Below are positions 34,044 through 47,540 of a stretch of DNA of 64,000 bases, piece by piece (position 1 is the first letter of the stretch; each line of letters opens with the position of its first letter). The stretch is from Neurospora crassa OR74A (Eukaryota > Ascomycota > Sordariomycetes > Sordariales > Sordariaceae). Under the pieces are notes generated by a model, which was not told the DNA's origin, did not search any database, and was given only the letters and a program-made list of their open reading frames with translations. The stretch lies in the NCBI RefSeq assembly GCF_000182925.2, contig NC_026501.1, forward strand, positions 8,287,917-8,351,916, given 5' to 3'. A program made the translations under genes and the position numbers.

Positions 34044-37000
34044 GAGTGCAACTGGAAGGCTGAATGCTCCATCCTCTGCATAATTCTTGCTTTGGTACTT
34101 TTGGCCTTGACTATCTCTTCTTGCCTTTCTCTTGCCGGCGTCTTCCATATCTTTTCCTCTCTTTCGGGTTGGTTGCATCTTCGATCGGCGGGCGGACGGA
34201 TCTAGACATGTATCAATAATGACAAGTCAAGATGGCGGCATTTGCTATATTGAAGCCACCCCCTTAGCACAGAGATCCAGGCCCTACAGGGCGCCTTGCT
34301 TTTGGCGGGGCAATATATACCTACCACTGGGAATCGAAACTTCTCAAAGAAGAATAGCTTCATGGCCAGGAAAGAGCAGAGGAAACCAAGCAAATGGGCC
34401 AAGCCAGGTTAGCAACTGAAACTTGAACAAATTGGCAAACCCATCGATTTCACTTTGTGCCATGACGAGGGAAGGGGTCAAAGACTATTTTGAACTTGGC
34501 GCAGAGCGATCTCCAACCGTAAGGATGAATCTACTTTCAAGTGATGCACGACAGGCAGATCTGACAGATGCGCTAGGCATTGTCGATCACGATGCGGCAA
34601 ACATCACTACCGGTATAGACACCATTTCTCGTTCCTCGTTTCCTGGGGTTTCTTCCTTGGTAGTTGCGCGGCAAACGGCTATGTACCAAGAATATCCAAG
34701 GCAGTGTTGGCGCCTTGTCAAGTTGGGGAACGGTAGATCACTTTCGTGTTGCTGCAGTGAGCTGCCGCAGTCTTGTCGTATGGACTAACCTAGACCAATG
34801 CAGGACTTGTTGTTGACCTGATCTGATGATGCATTGCATGTCGCAACACAGAAGAGGGCAGAACGTGCCTGGATGCGACAGCCAACAAGCCAAGGTCATT
34901 CATTGTTCCTCGAATAGCGGCGTCATTGGGCTTGCAGTGTTCATCTTGTTGAATAGGAAGGGCCGAATCTGAGCCGTCTTCTTTAGCCGTGGCGCTTCAT
35001 GGCGTCCTATGGTGGTGCCTCGAAGGGGTTTGAGAAAGGCTGAGTGAAGACGGTGCAAACCGCGCCGTTGCACTGAACCGATTATCAGTGTTTGGCGGAT
35101 GTACCCCGTAAATTGTCTGCACGTCGTCGGCTGTGGGACTCTAGACTAGTCAGTAGGTAGACATTTGACGTTCTTGTCGAAGGCTCAACAGGTAAGCGGC
35201 TGTGATTCTGCCGTCGCATCAACAGCGGGTGATGGCACCCTCCGTTTCGAATGAGGCTTCTATTTGTGTGACTTTGGGGATCATGATACCTTTGACCGTC
35301 AAAGTTGGATTGACCGCCAAACTGCATCAAGAAGCCGTCAACTGCTACTGTAGTCAATGATAATGGTGTCGCCGCAAAAGCTCTTCTCTTCTCTGCAGCG
35401 GTCCTAGCACTAGTGGCTGCCAAGATGGACGGGAGGGAGATTTGGTGGATACTGGACCCAACTACCGCAACCGTTGCTCCAGATTCCGATCTTTGGGGTA
35501 CTGTACATAGTACAAGATGCTTTCGGAAACAGTCCGCTTGTTGTTATCTATTTCAAAGGGGTAACTTGTTGTTGGCGTTGCAGCCGTTCTGCTGTCCGCC
35601 GAAACCTGTATGGGGCTTTTCAATTTACTCGCACGTTTCCATTCAACGCGGCGAAAGCGAGCGGGTAGCGCACAACAGAGATGTCTGCCGCCGGCAGTTG
35701 TTGCCCTCCTGCGTTACGTACCGTATGCAATCGGGATTCAGGGGAGCTCAAAACACGCACTTGACAGCTTGGCCGATCTCGGGGCTTAGGCGGCTGTGTG
35801 GACGTCGGTGTTGTAATTTTGACAGATGTCAACGTCAGCGAGCAGTGCTGATCTCCCACTGAAACCTGAAGTCTGGAGAAATTACCAAGATATCACGAGG
35901 GTTCCAGGCCAGATTAAGGATGTGAAGGATGCGTGAAGAACGGGGTCTGTGAGATAAAAGCAGCACATTCGAGAGGTAGGTAGGTATCCTCACACATCGA
36001 ACATCATCTTCCAACTCCACCCGACAAGCACAAGCACTATGGGGTAGATGATCCTCCGAGTATAGCTTGGATGGTGGGTGGGTGAGGTTGTACTGTAGTG
36101 ATGGTTCGCTTGAGTCGCAATTCGCTTCCTAGAAAACGGTGGTATTCTGGAGTTCTAGGATCTCTTGGGTCCTTGGGGATTTGTGGATTGCCCAGATTGG
36201 GTATTCCGTAGCGCTGGCGGGGGTATGGAGTCGTTGTGAATTCGCCGATGGACGCTGCCCCACGGCGCCGTTCCTATCCATTTTATCCATCTAATTAAAC
36301 GAGAGTGATCATTTGCTCTGTCCAGGGAGCGCCGGGGTCTTTTGGGGACGCTAGATGCCAAATCCCGACATGTACATAGTGTACTGCGGTTGCTGGTACG
36401 GGAGGTTCGGAAGGACAAAGTTATCATGGCTGGCGACGAGACTTGGGTCATTGTTAGAAAGCTATGCATTGCATACGCGCCCCGATGCCGGCCGCGGAGT
36501 TGCTGCTTGTGCTGCTGTTTGAAGCATGACATGAACGGTCTGGCATCCATACGATGTCAAGATAAGCTGCTAACAGAGGCAACTTTTGATGTCGTTGAGA
36601 AGGAGGGATGTCGCCTGTCGCGAACACGGGCAGTCTGTCGTCTTTGGCGTTTTTGGCGCAAGGGTTTCCATCGAGCCTGCCCTCTTCGGGAACCCTTGTC
36701 TGATCTGTAACACACCCTTGTCGATACTGGCTGTGCCTCTGCCAAAATTTGGGTTTGTCCAGTGTCCGTCCTCGGCAGAACCCACGACCGAATCCCTCGC
36801 TGGTATTTGGACCGAATCTCGTTATGGATCAAGGCAACTTCACCATCCTCGCGTTCCAAGGAGTAATTTCTCGCGAGTGTGTATTCCCAGCTGGCAACAC
36901 CGTGTCGAGGGTCTTAGAGTTGGTTTCTTTGTCTTTTGGCACCCATTCTCTTAGCAGCCCATCGTGTGCCCGCCATCCCTCTTCTTAAAATGGTTGGATG

Positions 37001-37236
37001 TGCTTTTGTCCCACGGGGAGAGTTTCCCCAGTTAATCTTGTTCAATCAATTTCCCATCCTCACTTGGTCAATGTAACATCGCCGAATGTCACTCTATCGT
37101 CCCCGATGCCATCCACTACTGATATGCGGGCGGTAAGTAGTGTAATAGGTAGAGGTACCTGAGCTGAGGAATTTACTTACCCACTTCGTATAGTTCAAGC
37201 ACCTAGATCGTTGGTCCTTCGTCCAGGCCGTTCTCG

Positions 37237-37237
<1 letters not shown>

Positions 37238-37286
<49 letters not shown>
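37238..37286. repeat. Poly-T tract (49)
   Basis: Uninterrupted T run, the longest homopolymer in the window. Length may be uncertain because homopolymers are hard to read. The short open frames that appear to cross it are poly-Lys artefacts. Confidence 0.9.
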
Positions 37287-37287
<1 letters not shown>

Positions 37288-38043
37288 GCAAATTGGGGGC
37301 ACACTAGCTGACGCTCTGTGTCCTGCTGGCGGTCATCTTTTCTCAGGGGCGATCGTCGGTGTATCTTGTCCTCGGGAATCTTAAACAACCTCCATGTGCG
37401 TGTAAATAGTGTGGCGTAGTTCCCAGGGAGTTGGATAGACTCCTCTCCTAGTACAAATGTTCGCCATGAGCGTATCGAATGGCTTCGTGCGATCAGCGTC
37501 GTTGCCACGTTTAAGAGATCCGTAGGAACGACGATCAAACGCGAGCCGTTGATAGTTCCATCCGCAAAGAGGGCTATTTACACCAATATCTGGGTTACCA
37601 TGTGCAGCCGAGAATAAGGGCTGCATCATTGCGAAAATAGACATTCAGGGTTTTCTCGATATGGTTCTGTACCTCGTGCGGATGTGCTGCAGCTCATTAC
37701 TCAGCCTCGCTCTTGACATCGATGACCAGAAAGGTAGGGTTCCAACACTCCATTGTCTCCTGTTCTGGTTCCCCCTCCCCCTGGTTAGCAAAATAGCCGC
37801 CATGGACGTCTTCCCGGCTCCCCTATTTGCACGCACCAGCGGAACGCCATCAAACATCGGCGACCTGCCCAGCTGCCACTGACGAGCCCCCCCTAGTAAC
37901 CCATACTCGGTTGTCCTAATAGGGAAGGGCGAGCCCCCCCGAGACGGTGTCTATACATCCCGATCCTAACCTCGACAGACAAGGACAACCGTAGTCGCGC
38001 CCTTGCCTTTACTGAAAGATAGTGTAATAGCTGCGAGATTGTC

Positions 38044-38098
38044 TTTTTTTTTTTTCTTGTTTTTTTTTTGTTTTTTTTTCTGGGGGGGGGGGGGGGGG
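38044..38098. repeat. T-runs followed by poly-G (17)
   Basis: Three long T runs separated by C, TTG or G, then CT and seventeen G at 38082-38098. Poly-G of this length is rare and could fold or stall polymerases. Confidence 0.9.
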
Positions 38099-40742
38099 AT
38101 GACTTCCCTTGATTAATGGACCGTAGTGAGCTTTAGGGTCACAAAACGGGCTACACCAGCTTTCGAGATGAGCATGGGGCATACCTGCCAAACATTCAAC
38201 CCTCCCAACATCATCTCGGTCTTCTCCGTGCCGTTTTGGAATTCTTCTTGCAGCCTTCGAGGCATACCTTTCATCTTTTGGACTGAGACATAGGATAGCG
38301 GTAACGGAACGTTGAGGTCACTGACTCCTGGCCGCATCTCGTAGCAAGGAGACACCCGTTCGCCTTTACGACTTCCTCCGATGCTCTCCGCTTTTTTCCT
38401 CCCGCGCCCCAGGAGAAACCATCTCAAGATTGCGCCTGAATATGCATAATCAATGTTTTTGAACCAGTGAGCGCTGTTGTCCTGGTCAACGAGCGATTTC
38501 CTTGACGCGAGGTGACCATCAAGGTGTACAAGATGTTATTTGGCTCATCTCGAAGGACCGAGTGGACGAATAGGAAAGCTGAATCTCTTTCTGCCCAAAG
38601 AGGCAATGAGCGACGATGATCCAGTTCTGCATGCGTCATGGTGGACGCGAACACTCAGCACACAGAGTTACAGTGAACATTGAACGCGGAATAGCGAGTT
38701 GTGGAGGTGGCTCCAATGTTACCAAGCAGAATGCTGCACACCAGTCAGTCAGCCATTTATGCCTCGAATCATTTGCATGAAAATAAGATGTCGTCGAAAG
38801 GGAAAAAAAAGAAAGGAGGGAAATATCAAGAGTGGCGCATCCGATATCCATCCGAGTCTCACGTTGTATCAAACTTTTCCTGCCAAACTGCCAGTCATCA
38901 GAGAAGGCATCATCATCGTATTGCGTGGTGAGCTGGTTCAATAAGTTGATGGGTCTTGCCTGTCACATTGAGGCGACAACGACGACGATGACGACGATAA
39001 GGAGCTCGCGCCCGACAAAGAGACATAGCGTGCCAAGTTGCCAACAGTGAGATCTGATAAAATCTCACGTTCGAACCACACCACACCCGTTGGCCGTCAA
39101 GTGCGGTGTTGATGGCTGGGCGATGGAGGCCGATGGGGATGATAGGCTGATGTGCTCACCTGCGAAGTTGCCAACCTGGCGGGGGATCATGGGGACGTCG
39201 ATGGAGGCGTCAGGGGTAGCCACCCCACCTAATGTGCCGCTATTGGACCGCTTGCCGTGGGCAACGGCAGAGTGGACCAGGCTGCAGTACCCTTGCTTTG
39301 TCGACGCTTGAGGTACTAGTTTTTGCTTCTTTTATTCCCGGTCCTCTGGCCGACCGCTTCGTGTTCGACGGTTTCCGCGGTGAGGTCGCGAGCCCACACA
39401 CCTTGGGGAGTTTGGCCACGCCAGGATGTCGACAGAGTAGCGCCATTTGCCCTAGGTGGGCAGCGTCCAAATGCCGAAACCACCGCGAGCATGGAAGTGT
39501 TGTAGCTTTGCACTTTGTCTGTGGTCTTTGTCGTTCACAAGAACGGATGAACACGTTTAGCATTGTTTGACGAAGCGATGCAGGAACTCGCAAGCTCTCC
39601 AAGTGTGGACAGATTTTGCGGTGTAAAGTGCAACATCCCTGTCCCCGTTTCGCAAAGTTACCAGATCTCATGTATGAAATTCCGAACCAGGAGGCTCCCG
39701 TTCCGCAGTTGGGGGTCCCGACCCACGGCTGACGACGACTGGACTCCGCTGATTTGGACGCGGCTTCGCAATCGTGGAGTATTTGAGGGTTCCCTGAAAT
39801 GTTGGGCTTCCACTTGACGGCGTTGAGTCCGGTTATGACAAGCTCATGTTATACTACTATCATACCGCCGGTATCGATGCGTTTCAGGAACGTTTCTTTC
39901 TGGCCGCCGCGGTAAGAATGCCGAATGTATGGTACCTAGTGTACGGCATCTCTGGAGGGCATTCGGCTGATGTCAGTGGCATATCTCACAGAACGGAAAG
40001 AGCCGTGACGCCAGCTTGGAATCCCGACCTGGTTATTGTCAAATTTCGTCACGAAGGACTGAAAGGCTGCGAAACAAACAAAGGGGACCGCCCTCAACAT
40101 TAACAAAGCGAGGCTCGCCCGATTATTTCTCGGCTGATATCATGGTCTACCCTTCGCCTGCACTTGGCCCAGCCATTTTGCTAAAAGTTTGATTTCGGGA
40201 GAGCTGACGCTGCAATCCTCCTCAGTGAATAAGCTGGCTGCTGTGCGAGGGACCGCCCAAAAACCGTCTTCGTCTCGGGCCGTTTTCATTTGCGCCTCGC
40301 GCGTACTGCGAGGTCGAACGACAGACGTCACAGAGCGTCGAGTAATTACGAGCACCCCCACTCACGCCTTCCAATAGACGTTCGTTTCATTCTGTCGACC
40401 GCGACCCTGTATATTTCCTAGCACTTTGTGTGGTAAAACACAACTGAACTCCGCTTCGTCCCCGCACGCCAATTGGAATGATCTCACACGGCGGAAAAGG
40501 TTTTCATTCAAGCATGCGATGGGGACTGTCAAGTTGCAGCTGGCATCGCTGTCCTACGCGTCTCGTGACGTGACTGAGTGTAGCTACACTACTTTTCCAT
40601 CTCAAGCAGAACAGTCTTTGAGGTAAAATTGAGAAGCACTGCTCGTTAGCAAGTCTACTAACATAACAATCCGTAAAACCGAAACCTGCCTGAAAACGCC
40701 TGTACTGGGCTGGTGTAGTGTTCATGTACCGACACTGCTCAC

Positions 40743-40766
40743 TTTTTTTTTTTTTTTTTTTTTTTT
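40743..40766. repeat. Poly-T tract (24)
   Basis: Uninterrupted T run followed within 10 nt by an inverted repeat at 40773-40803. Confidence 0.9.
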
Positions 40767-43484
40767 AATTTTGTCGACTGACAAGAAACTAGTCAGTCTC
40801 GACGTTAGAGTACCCTCACTGTGCCGCCGCAACAAATGGGAGCAAGCGGCAGAAGGGGAGGGGGGCTAGCGCCATTTTTCTCTGCAGTATCGCGGATGGG
40901 GTTAGTCCATACGTTGGTGGTGGGCTGCAGTGGCCCCTGCCGAATCCGCTTTTCTTGTCGATGAGTCGGGTGTCCTTGCTAATGGCATTCAGATAGAATT
41001 GCCTTCCCACCTGCCAGCCGACACATTGGCGGTACGTACCTGCCTCTGAGGGACAGGGGCAATGCCCCCCCCCCAACTCCTGTGCCCTGCACCCTGTTCC
41101 ACAACTGCCACCAATGACGCATGCACAAAGAACATGGCGTTCATGACAACTCCGCTGGAAGGTGACACCCTCCGGAATTGCCCCCGGCGTTCAGAATCAC
41201 ACACAGCATCTTGATTACTGCAGGGCAGAAAAAAAACCCATCACAAATTCACAGGGAGACATGTTGGCATTCGAAAGGCGCGGGTAGAAGAGACAGTCCC
41301 GGCAAGCAACTGTCAAAGCCCCGAAGAATTGGAAAGCTATGATGGGATGCTGAAACCACAGACATGGGATTGGGTGTTGGAGTCGTGCAGCTGGGACGAA
41401 TCTTGCGTCAAATGCAATCCCGTCCGTCATCCGGTCGTCGAGCTTGTCAAGCTGCGAGTGGAAATGGCTGCTCCCGCCTCGTACATCCCGGCTTCGTTCC
41501 AGCGTCGAGCGTCCATTGTCTATCGTCCAGCCTGCTACCAAATTTCACAGTCGTCACAGCGCTGAGAGCTGATAGCCGGGGCATGCGTGTCCCCATTCCG
41601 ACTCCCAATCAACACGCCCATCTTACCACAGCATAACAACGCAAGACTGAGTTCCTGGGAATCCTAACCATTATCGATTGTGGAGGGTAACGAGGAGCCC
41701 CCGTCCGGAGGGCCAGCGACAACCCCCATTCACACTGCGACAGTGTGTCCATGTCGAGTCAGCCACACAGTGTCAGATGAGGGCTGTCGTCCCAGACCCT
41801 GCAGAAAAGGAAAACAACGAACCTCCACATGCTCATACATAGTGTAGCAGCACACACAACATGCCTTAGCACCGACCCAACCTTGAGATGGAGGCCGTTG
41901 TGCTGCTACCGAGTTGCATACTGTACTCTCCAACTTGACCAAATCCCAATTCGTCTTCAAAACAACAGAAGCAATGAATCAATTGATGCAAGCACACAAC
42001 TCCTCCGACCATATCCGGCAATGACTTTGACAGCAAGTGCGGGGGCTGCCAGAAGCAGCACACCACCCGGCCTTCAGCCTTTTGCTCCCGTCACTTGGCA
42101 TCCTGATCATCAACCATTGACCGACCCTGAAGAGCATTCAGAAGAGAGTTGAAACGGCTCCTTGTGTGAATCAATTCGGAAAAGGTAGAACGCAATTTTG
42201 CGACTGCTATTTGCATCTCTTGAATATTTCGCATCCCTGCCCTGTCGGTGGGAGCCAGCCTGCCCCCATTCACCTAAAGCCACCCCCCCGGGCTGTCCTC
42301 CCCACTCCCATCTTGCCCCCCGACCCCTGCCGCTGTGTACAAGGACAATGTACTCAGGTACCGAGCCATCCTTCCTTCCAACCCATCCAAGCCATCCCCC
42401 CAACCTTGAACTGGAGCAGGCGTGTGGGCAGGGGGAGTGGGCTTGCGCTTGTCATGTCTGGCCAGGTAGGTGGTTTGGGCTTTCCGATTCAACCATTGAC
42501 TTCATAACGGCATCCCTTTGGACGGGCGGACGAAGCTCGCTTCTGTTAAAGCTTGGCCAACCCTCCACCATTGTCCAGTAGACTTGGTCTCCTCCGTTTT
42601 CCACAGTATAGAGACATCTCATCAAACCAACTAAATCAAAGCCTGACGGAGCAAGAGCTTAGCGCAAGTACACGCAGTCAACCTACAACAGTCGAAACAC
42701 TTGGACCACTCACACCCGACACCACTGCAACTATCGCGCAATCATCTGTCCTGAAAAAGGTTTAACCGTCGATTTCCCGGACACATCAGGACACAAAGCC
42801 AGCACCGTAAACACCGGTTCCTGTCGAGCAGCAACAGATCTCTCCCCCTCTTCAGCATCCATACAAGAAAGACCCTTACAACATCCATACAAGTATTCAC
42901 AAGGAGCCGATCTTCTCCTCTTCCTCTCTTCCTCTCTTCGGCCCTCCCGCCTGTCCCAACTGAGCTGAGAGTAGCCTGCTCCTCTGGCCAAACAAGCAGA
43001 CCAACGTCAGCCCTGAACCCCCCCCCCGTCTTCTGTCTTTTCTCTTCTACACAGTAGCGAGTAGAAAAGCACAGCGGACGACAAGACCGCCCTGGCTCGC
43101 CTGCATCATTGGGTGAACCCTGTCTCCTCAACGTCCCTGCTAGGGCCCCTTGGACCGGGAGATTCCACCGTCGATCAATCTCGCCCCGAGGTCGTCACAG
43201 AATATACCTAGTTCGAAGCCGACTCCACTTGTCCCGCTGACCAAGGAGACAATACCGTTCAGTCGATTTTGGGTTCGCTGCTCTGAAGTGGACGCATACC
43301 CGATTGGCCCTAGCCTGCAGTTTGGTACTCCCCATTGTTCCCAGGGCTGCTCGCATGCCATCTGAGCTTCTCAGACCCCCAAGAACACTTAAGGTCGCTG
43401 ATCCCTCCTTGTCAACTCGTGGTTTGATCTTCTCTTGACATTCGACCCGACTAAAAGGATCCCGCGTTTGATCAGCAACTACTA

Positions 43485-43534
43485 CATACATACATACATA
43501 CTTACTTACTTACTTACTTACATACCTACCTACC
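43485..43534. repeat. Tetranucleotide microsatellite, probable 5' leader of the C2H2 gene
   Basis: CATA units at 43485-43500, then CTTA units to about 43520, then CATA/CCTA units to 43534. It ends about 100 nt before the ATG of the transcription factor, so it probably lies in its 5' leader or proximal promoter. Confidence 0.8.
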
Positions 43535-43638
43535 ACTGTCGACAAACACCTTTAACTCCTCTCTTTCCCAAGTTCACCAGTTCACCTCACAAACAAGACT
43601 GGGAAGGACACCGCACTCGTTGCACACACAAAACCCCA

Positions 43639-44910
43639 ATGATGATGACCTTAGACGCCAACCAGCACCGTTTTGCACCGCTAAACTACGACCACATGTC
43701 TTATCAATCGAGCCAGCCACACTTCACCAACCCTTGGGGTTCGTCCTCGGGTCCTGGAGGGCCGCCTCCTCCTCCTCCTCCTCAGCAGCCCGCTCCCCAG
43801 AACATGTACATCAACAACCGTGACAGCGCCGGCCTGCCGCATCTTAACCTCGCTGCACTCCCCAAGCGTCAGCACGACGTCAGGAACGGAAGTGTGTGGC
43901 CTCATCAACCTGCTGCTCCCGGCCCCGTCACAACTGCGCCAGCAGGTAGCGCTCCCATGGCGGATGTCTACAGGCAGCAGGACTTACTCTCTATGCCACA
44001 AGATCATCTCCTAGGTCTCAACCGCATGCCTCACCCAGCCACCTCGACAGCATATGATACCTCCGCCTACACCACCTCTGCTTCCCCCGTTAGCACCAAC
44101 TATCCTCCTTCGACATCACAGTATGAGCTCGGTTACCCACCCGCCACCATGAGGGGGGCCTTTGGCATGGCTCCTGATGACACTGCGAGGAGGTATTCAC
44201 AGCAGTAAGTATTCTCCGGGTTTGTCCTGTACATCTTACCAATACTAACCCACCTGCCCAGGGGAATTCAACCTGATGACCGGAGAAGCTTTCAAGATGC
44301 GCTTGAAGCTAGCCAAGGCATGCTTACCATGAGCCAAGAGACACCAAGGAATATCTACGATGTGCGAAACCGTGCTAGGGGTTCTACAGACTCGTACGGC
44401 TTCCCTCAGACGCACTCCACGGGCTCTAGCGTTTCTTCTGCGAGCTTTGGAGGGTACTATGGCGGTTCAGTCGATGGGTCGATCAGCGATTATTCGACCG
44501 CAGGCTCTGACATTGAGTCGCTCTCTGGCCGGTCACTTCCTCGCCCTCAAGGCTTGATGTCGAGCCAGCCCCCGGCACCACAGTCTATGATGGGCTCCTT
44601 CAGCTCCAAGGTCTCAACAAGTACCTCGAAGAAGCACAAGTGCAAGGTTTGCGACAAGCGCTTCACACGGCCTAGCTCGCTCCAGACCCACATGTATAGC
44701 CATACCGGTGAAAAGCGTAAGGACTCCTTCGTAACGTAGTTTAAGATTTTGCGCCTGCTAACAATTTTCATAGCCTTCCACTGCGAAGTTGAGGGATGCG
44801 GTCGCCAATTCTCAGTTGTGTCTAACCTCAGGAGACACAAGAAGGTCCACAAGCCCCAGAGCGAGACGCCATCTGAGACTGGTTCCGAAGCGGGCCAACA
44901 CTCGGAATAA
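43639..44910 (+). CDS. C2H2 zinc-finger transcription factor, FlbC-like
   Basis: Three exons: 43639-44204, 44262-44716 and 44774-44910, giving 385 residues. Two adjacent C2H2 fingers lie at the extreme C-terminus: CKVCDKRFTRPSSLQTHMYSH and, across the second intron, CEVEGCGRQFSVVSNLRRH, each ending near a HxxxH. The linker TGEKPFH is canonical. The first 300 residues are low complexity, with a proline run (after GSSSGPGG), Gln, Ser and Tyr-rich stretches typical of activation regions. Both introns are 57 nt with CTAAC branch sites. The size and paired C-terminal fingers resemble Aspergillus FlbC, an upstream developmental activator of conidiation; the Neurospora counterpart is called FLB-3. 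I consider that likely, not proven. The ATG at 43639 begins MMMTLDANQ. The gene stands alone between two long gene-free regions. Confidence 0.87.
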
Positions 44911-47510
44911 ACTAACCAGTGCATCTCGCTAAAGTCTTCTTTTTCAACATTATGCCCCTCGATAGACTACACACTTTAATTGTCAACATTCACTACATGT
45001 AACACTATCGGCACTGGAACCCCCCAGCATATTACACCACGGTCTATATCGATCCCGGGAAAAAAAAGGATTCGAAATCGACATAAACAAATGCGACTCG
45101 CTACCGCCTACCAAGTACACGAATGGAGTCGGCGGTACCCGCTCTGCATCTCATAGACTTACGTTTTGGCAAGGAGGGACAGCAGGCGATCCCTCCATCA
45201 TTCCCTGCTGTCGGTCATTGGCAGCAGAGGCGCTCGGCGTTGGAGTTCAGGTAGACGAGACTTGTCGATCACAACGACCAAGCTGTCCCGCATGGGTCGC
45301 CAACCGCGGGGAGCTGGCCAACATCTTTTAATCGTTTCGTTTTCCTTTTGGGTTCATTTGATTGATTACGTGGGGAAGGAACGGGGAAGATACCAAGGGA
45401 GTCATCATCCAAGGGAGATTGCGAAAGGAAGGGCGCCTTTGCACAGGGACCACAAATCTCATGAACCGGCGTCTCGGTGGGCTTGTTTTTCAGATCATTG
45501 TTTTGCTGCATCTGGGAATGTTTTTTCTCTACTGTCGTTTAAGAGATACACTCACACAGGTTTGGTTGGAATTGGTTATAGGTTTCGGTTGGTCAATCAG
45601 GGGTTTTTCCATTATCATCATACTATCATCATTTGATCATGGCAAGGAGAAGAATACCTAGCTTTTGACATATTTGATGGGCCCATCGGAAGGAAGGAAG
45701 GGGGAAACAGGCTCGGCAGATACCACTATATGGCGACGACTCCAAAAGGATGTTACAAAGAGCGGAGGAACATCTATGTATCATCTGAGCTTAAGCACAT
45801 TGCGAAACCTAATTATGTACTACTATAACTATCAAACTTGTCACTATCAAGCACTGCAATGTTCCAGAAATTCACTCAATTGCGAAACCGAATGCGAGCA
45901 GAGTTCATCACGAGTTATCCGCGTCTGTCTTCTCGTCCAAGATCTCTACCTCCAATGAGATGACACACAAAAAACTCATCGTCCAATCAACAACATACCT
46001 CCACCTAATTCGAATTTCTTTTCGCAACTAATCAGCATAGCCGTCCGTTTCAGATATCAAATTGTCCATTTACCTTTGCTTCTCCCCATACTTTTTCTTT
46101 AACCATGCTGTAACCCGTCAGTCCTACCCTGACTTGACTAACTCGCTTGAGTGGCCTGACTAGACCGGGCAAGGTATAGGAAAGAAATTCGGACGTCACA
46201 TCGCAGTGGTTGCGCAAGTTAAGCTGGTCCTTAGACTAGCCCAGGTTTTATTTTTCTTGCTACGGTTCCTAGTCCCTACTTTCTTCCCACGAACATCTCA
46301 ATTACAGTTCTACCATTTCCTTCATAAAGTATACAAAGTTATGAAGGTTGAACAAGGTTCGGGAAGGCCGTGAAAATCTTTATCTTGAAAAAGCCTAGCG
46401 TGGCATTCACATCAAGGCTTGTACTAACTACATTGACCGGCATAGGGGTCCACAACAATTTCAGGAGAAGGGCATCGGGATACCTAGACAGGGAGGAGGA
46501 AGAGTGAAGAGGATGAAGAAGGAGAAGGAGGCTGAGTCGGGCACATCTGCTTGATCTGGTACCAAAGCCAGGGAGCCAACGAAGCCGATGTGTGAAGAGC
46601 TCCGCGTATACAGGCATCCCTAGATGCGAGACAGGGGACGCAAGGGAAGAGGGGAGGAGGCAGAGGCAGACGCGGAAGATCCGGGCACTGAGAGGGCGGG
46701 TTGCATTGCGTGCTTTCCTCCCATTCCCCGTCCTCGGTGGAGGACGAGTGTCAAGCCCCCCAAGGCGACATACGGCAGGGAGTAGGGCGCACTCTAGAAG
46801 AGATCACGGTGCGAGAGGAAGTCGGATTTGAAGCCGAATCGACGCATGTCCCGAATGCTGACTGGCCCGAATAGGAACCGCGATCACGTTTCACACACAA
46901 GCAGCATCTCCATCAACCCATATCCCGCCCATAAATGGGATAAGAGAGGGCGTACATGTATATGCTGTGCTCAAAATGGAAAGCGGAGAGAAGGAAGGAG
47001 GTGTGAGAGAAGGTGTATGATCGTCGCCACACGTCTCTCATTGCCTGATTGTCCACGAAGCAGCACGCTTCCAATTGTCTGGCCTCTATGCCCATCGATC
47101 TACGGGGTTTGTGCTTGAGTATGAGATGGACCTCTTTCTAACGAGACAGTCATCTGGTATCAGCTGAAAATGCCCAAGGAGCTGGAGAGAGGCGAAAAAA
47201 TGGGGCGTCCCATGGTAATGGTGGATACACGTGAAAGTGTATTGTGCACCAAGGCATATTACAAATGAAAGACGGACGTGGATGGGTGGGTGCGTGATGG
47301 ATGGTGCACGACCAAAACTTGCTTCTATTGTGATGAAGTATGCATATCCATCTCTCAACAGCACGTACGAACTCCGTCAGTGCTTCGTATAAACACCTGT
47401 TCAAGGCAATACCTTACTGAACAACGAGCCGGAAAAAAGCAACGATTGACCAGGACTTACGGGATGGCATGACAGAGGAATGAGACTGAACTCGGAGATG
47501 TAGATAAGAT

Positions 47511-47540
47511 GAGATGAGATGAGATGAGATGAAATGAGAT
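47511..47540. repeat. (GAGAT)n microsatellite
   Basis: Six GAGAT-type units, one variant (GAAAT). Confidence 0.8.

Larger units (their letters stand above)
27107..43638. other. 16.5 kb gene-free upstream region of the C2H2 factor
   Basis: No frame in this stretch is longer than about 150 codons, none shows a domain I recognise, and none could be extended through convincing introns. Base composition is not AT-rich, so it is not RIP-mutated. It holds long homopolymers, five AGGTACCT palindromes (27230, 28261, 29917, 30030, 37153), several near-perfect inverted repeats (31161-31195, 31780-31820, 32603-32633) and a 4-bp microsatellite just before the coding start. A long regulatory region, long 5' leader or non-coding transcripts of the developmental regulator at 43639 is the simplest reading; that is inference. 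Confidence 0.55.

Noticed and set aside
35413-35862. 149-codon frame in the gene-free region
   Set aside because: Cys/Arg-rich without pattern, no neighbouring exons with good splice sites.
37094-37538. Frames with long lysine runs
   Set aside because: They are translations of the T49 tract on the opposite strand.
39047-39080. Hairpin GTGAGAT/ATCTCAC followed by GTTCGAAC, tRNA-like
   Set aside because: No acceptor stem, A box or anticodon arm can be built around it.
43639-44910. Naming the zinc-finger gene csp-1
   Set aside because: My recollection is that CSP-1 fingers are Nrg1-like, which this pair is not; the paired C-terminal fingers fit FlbC better.
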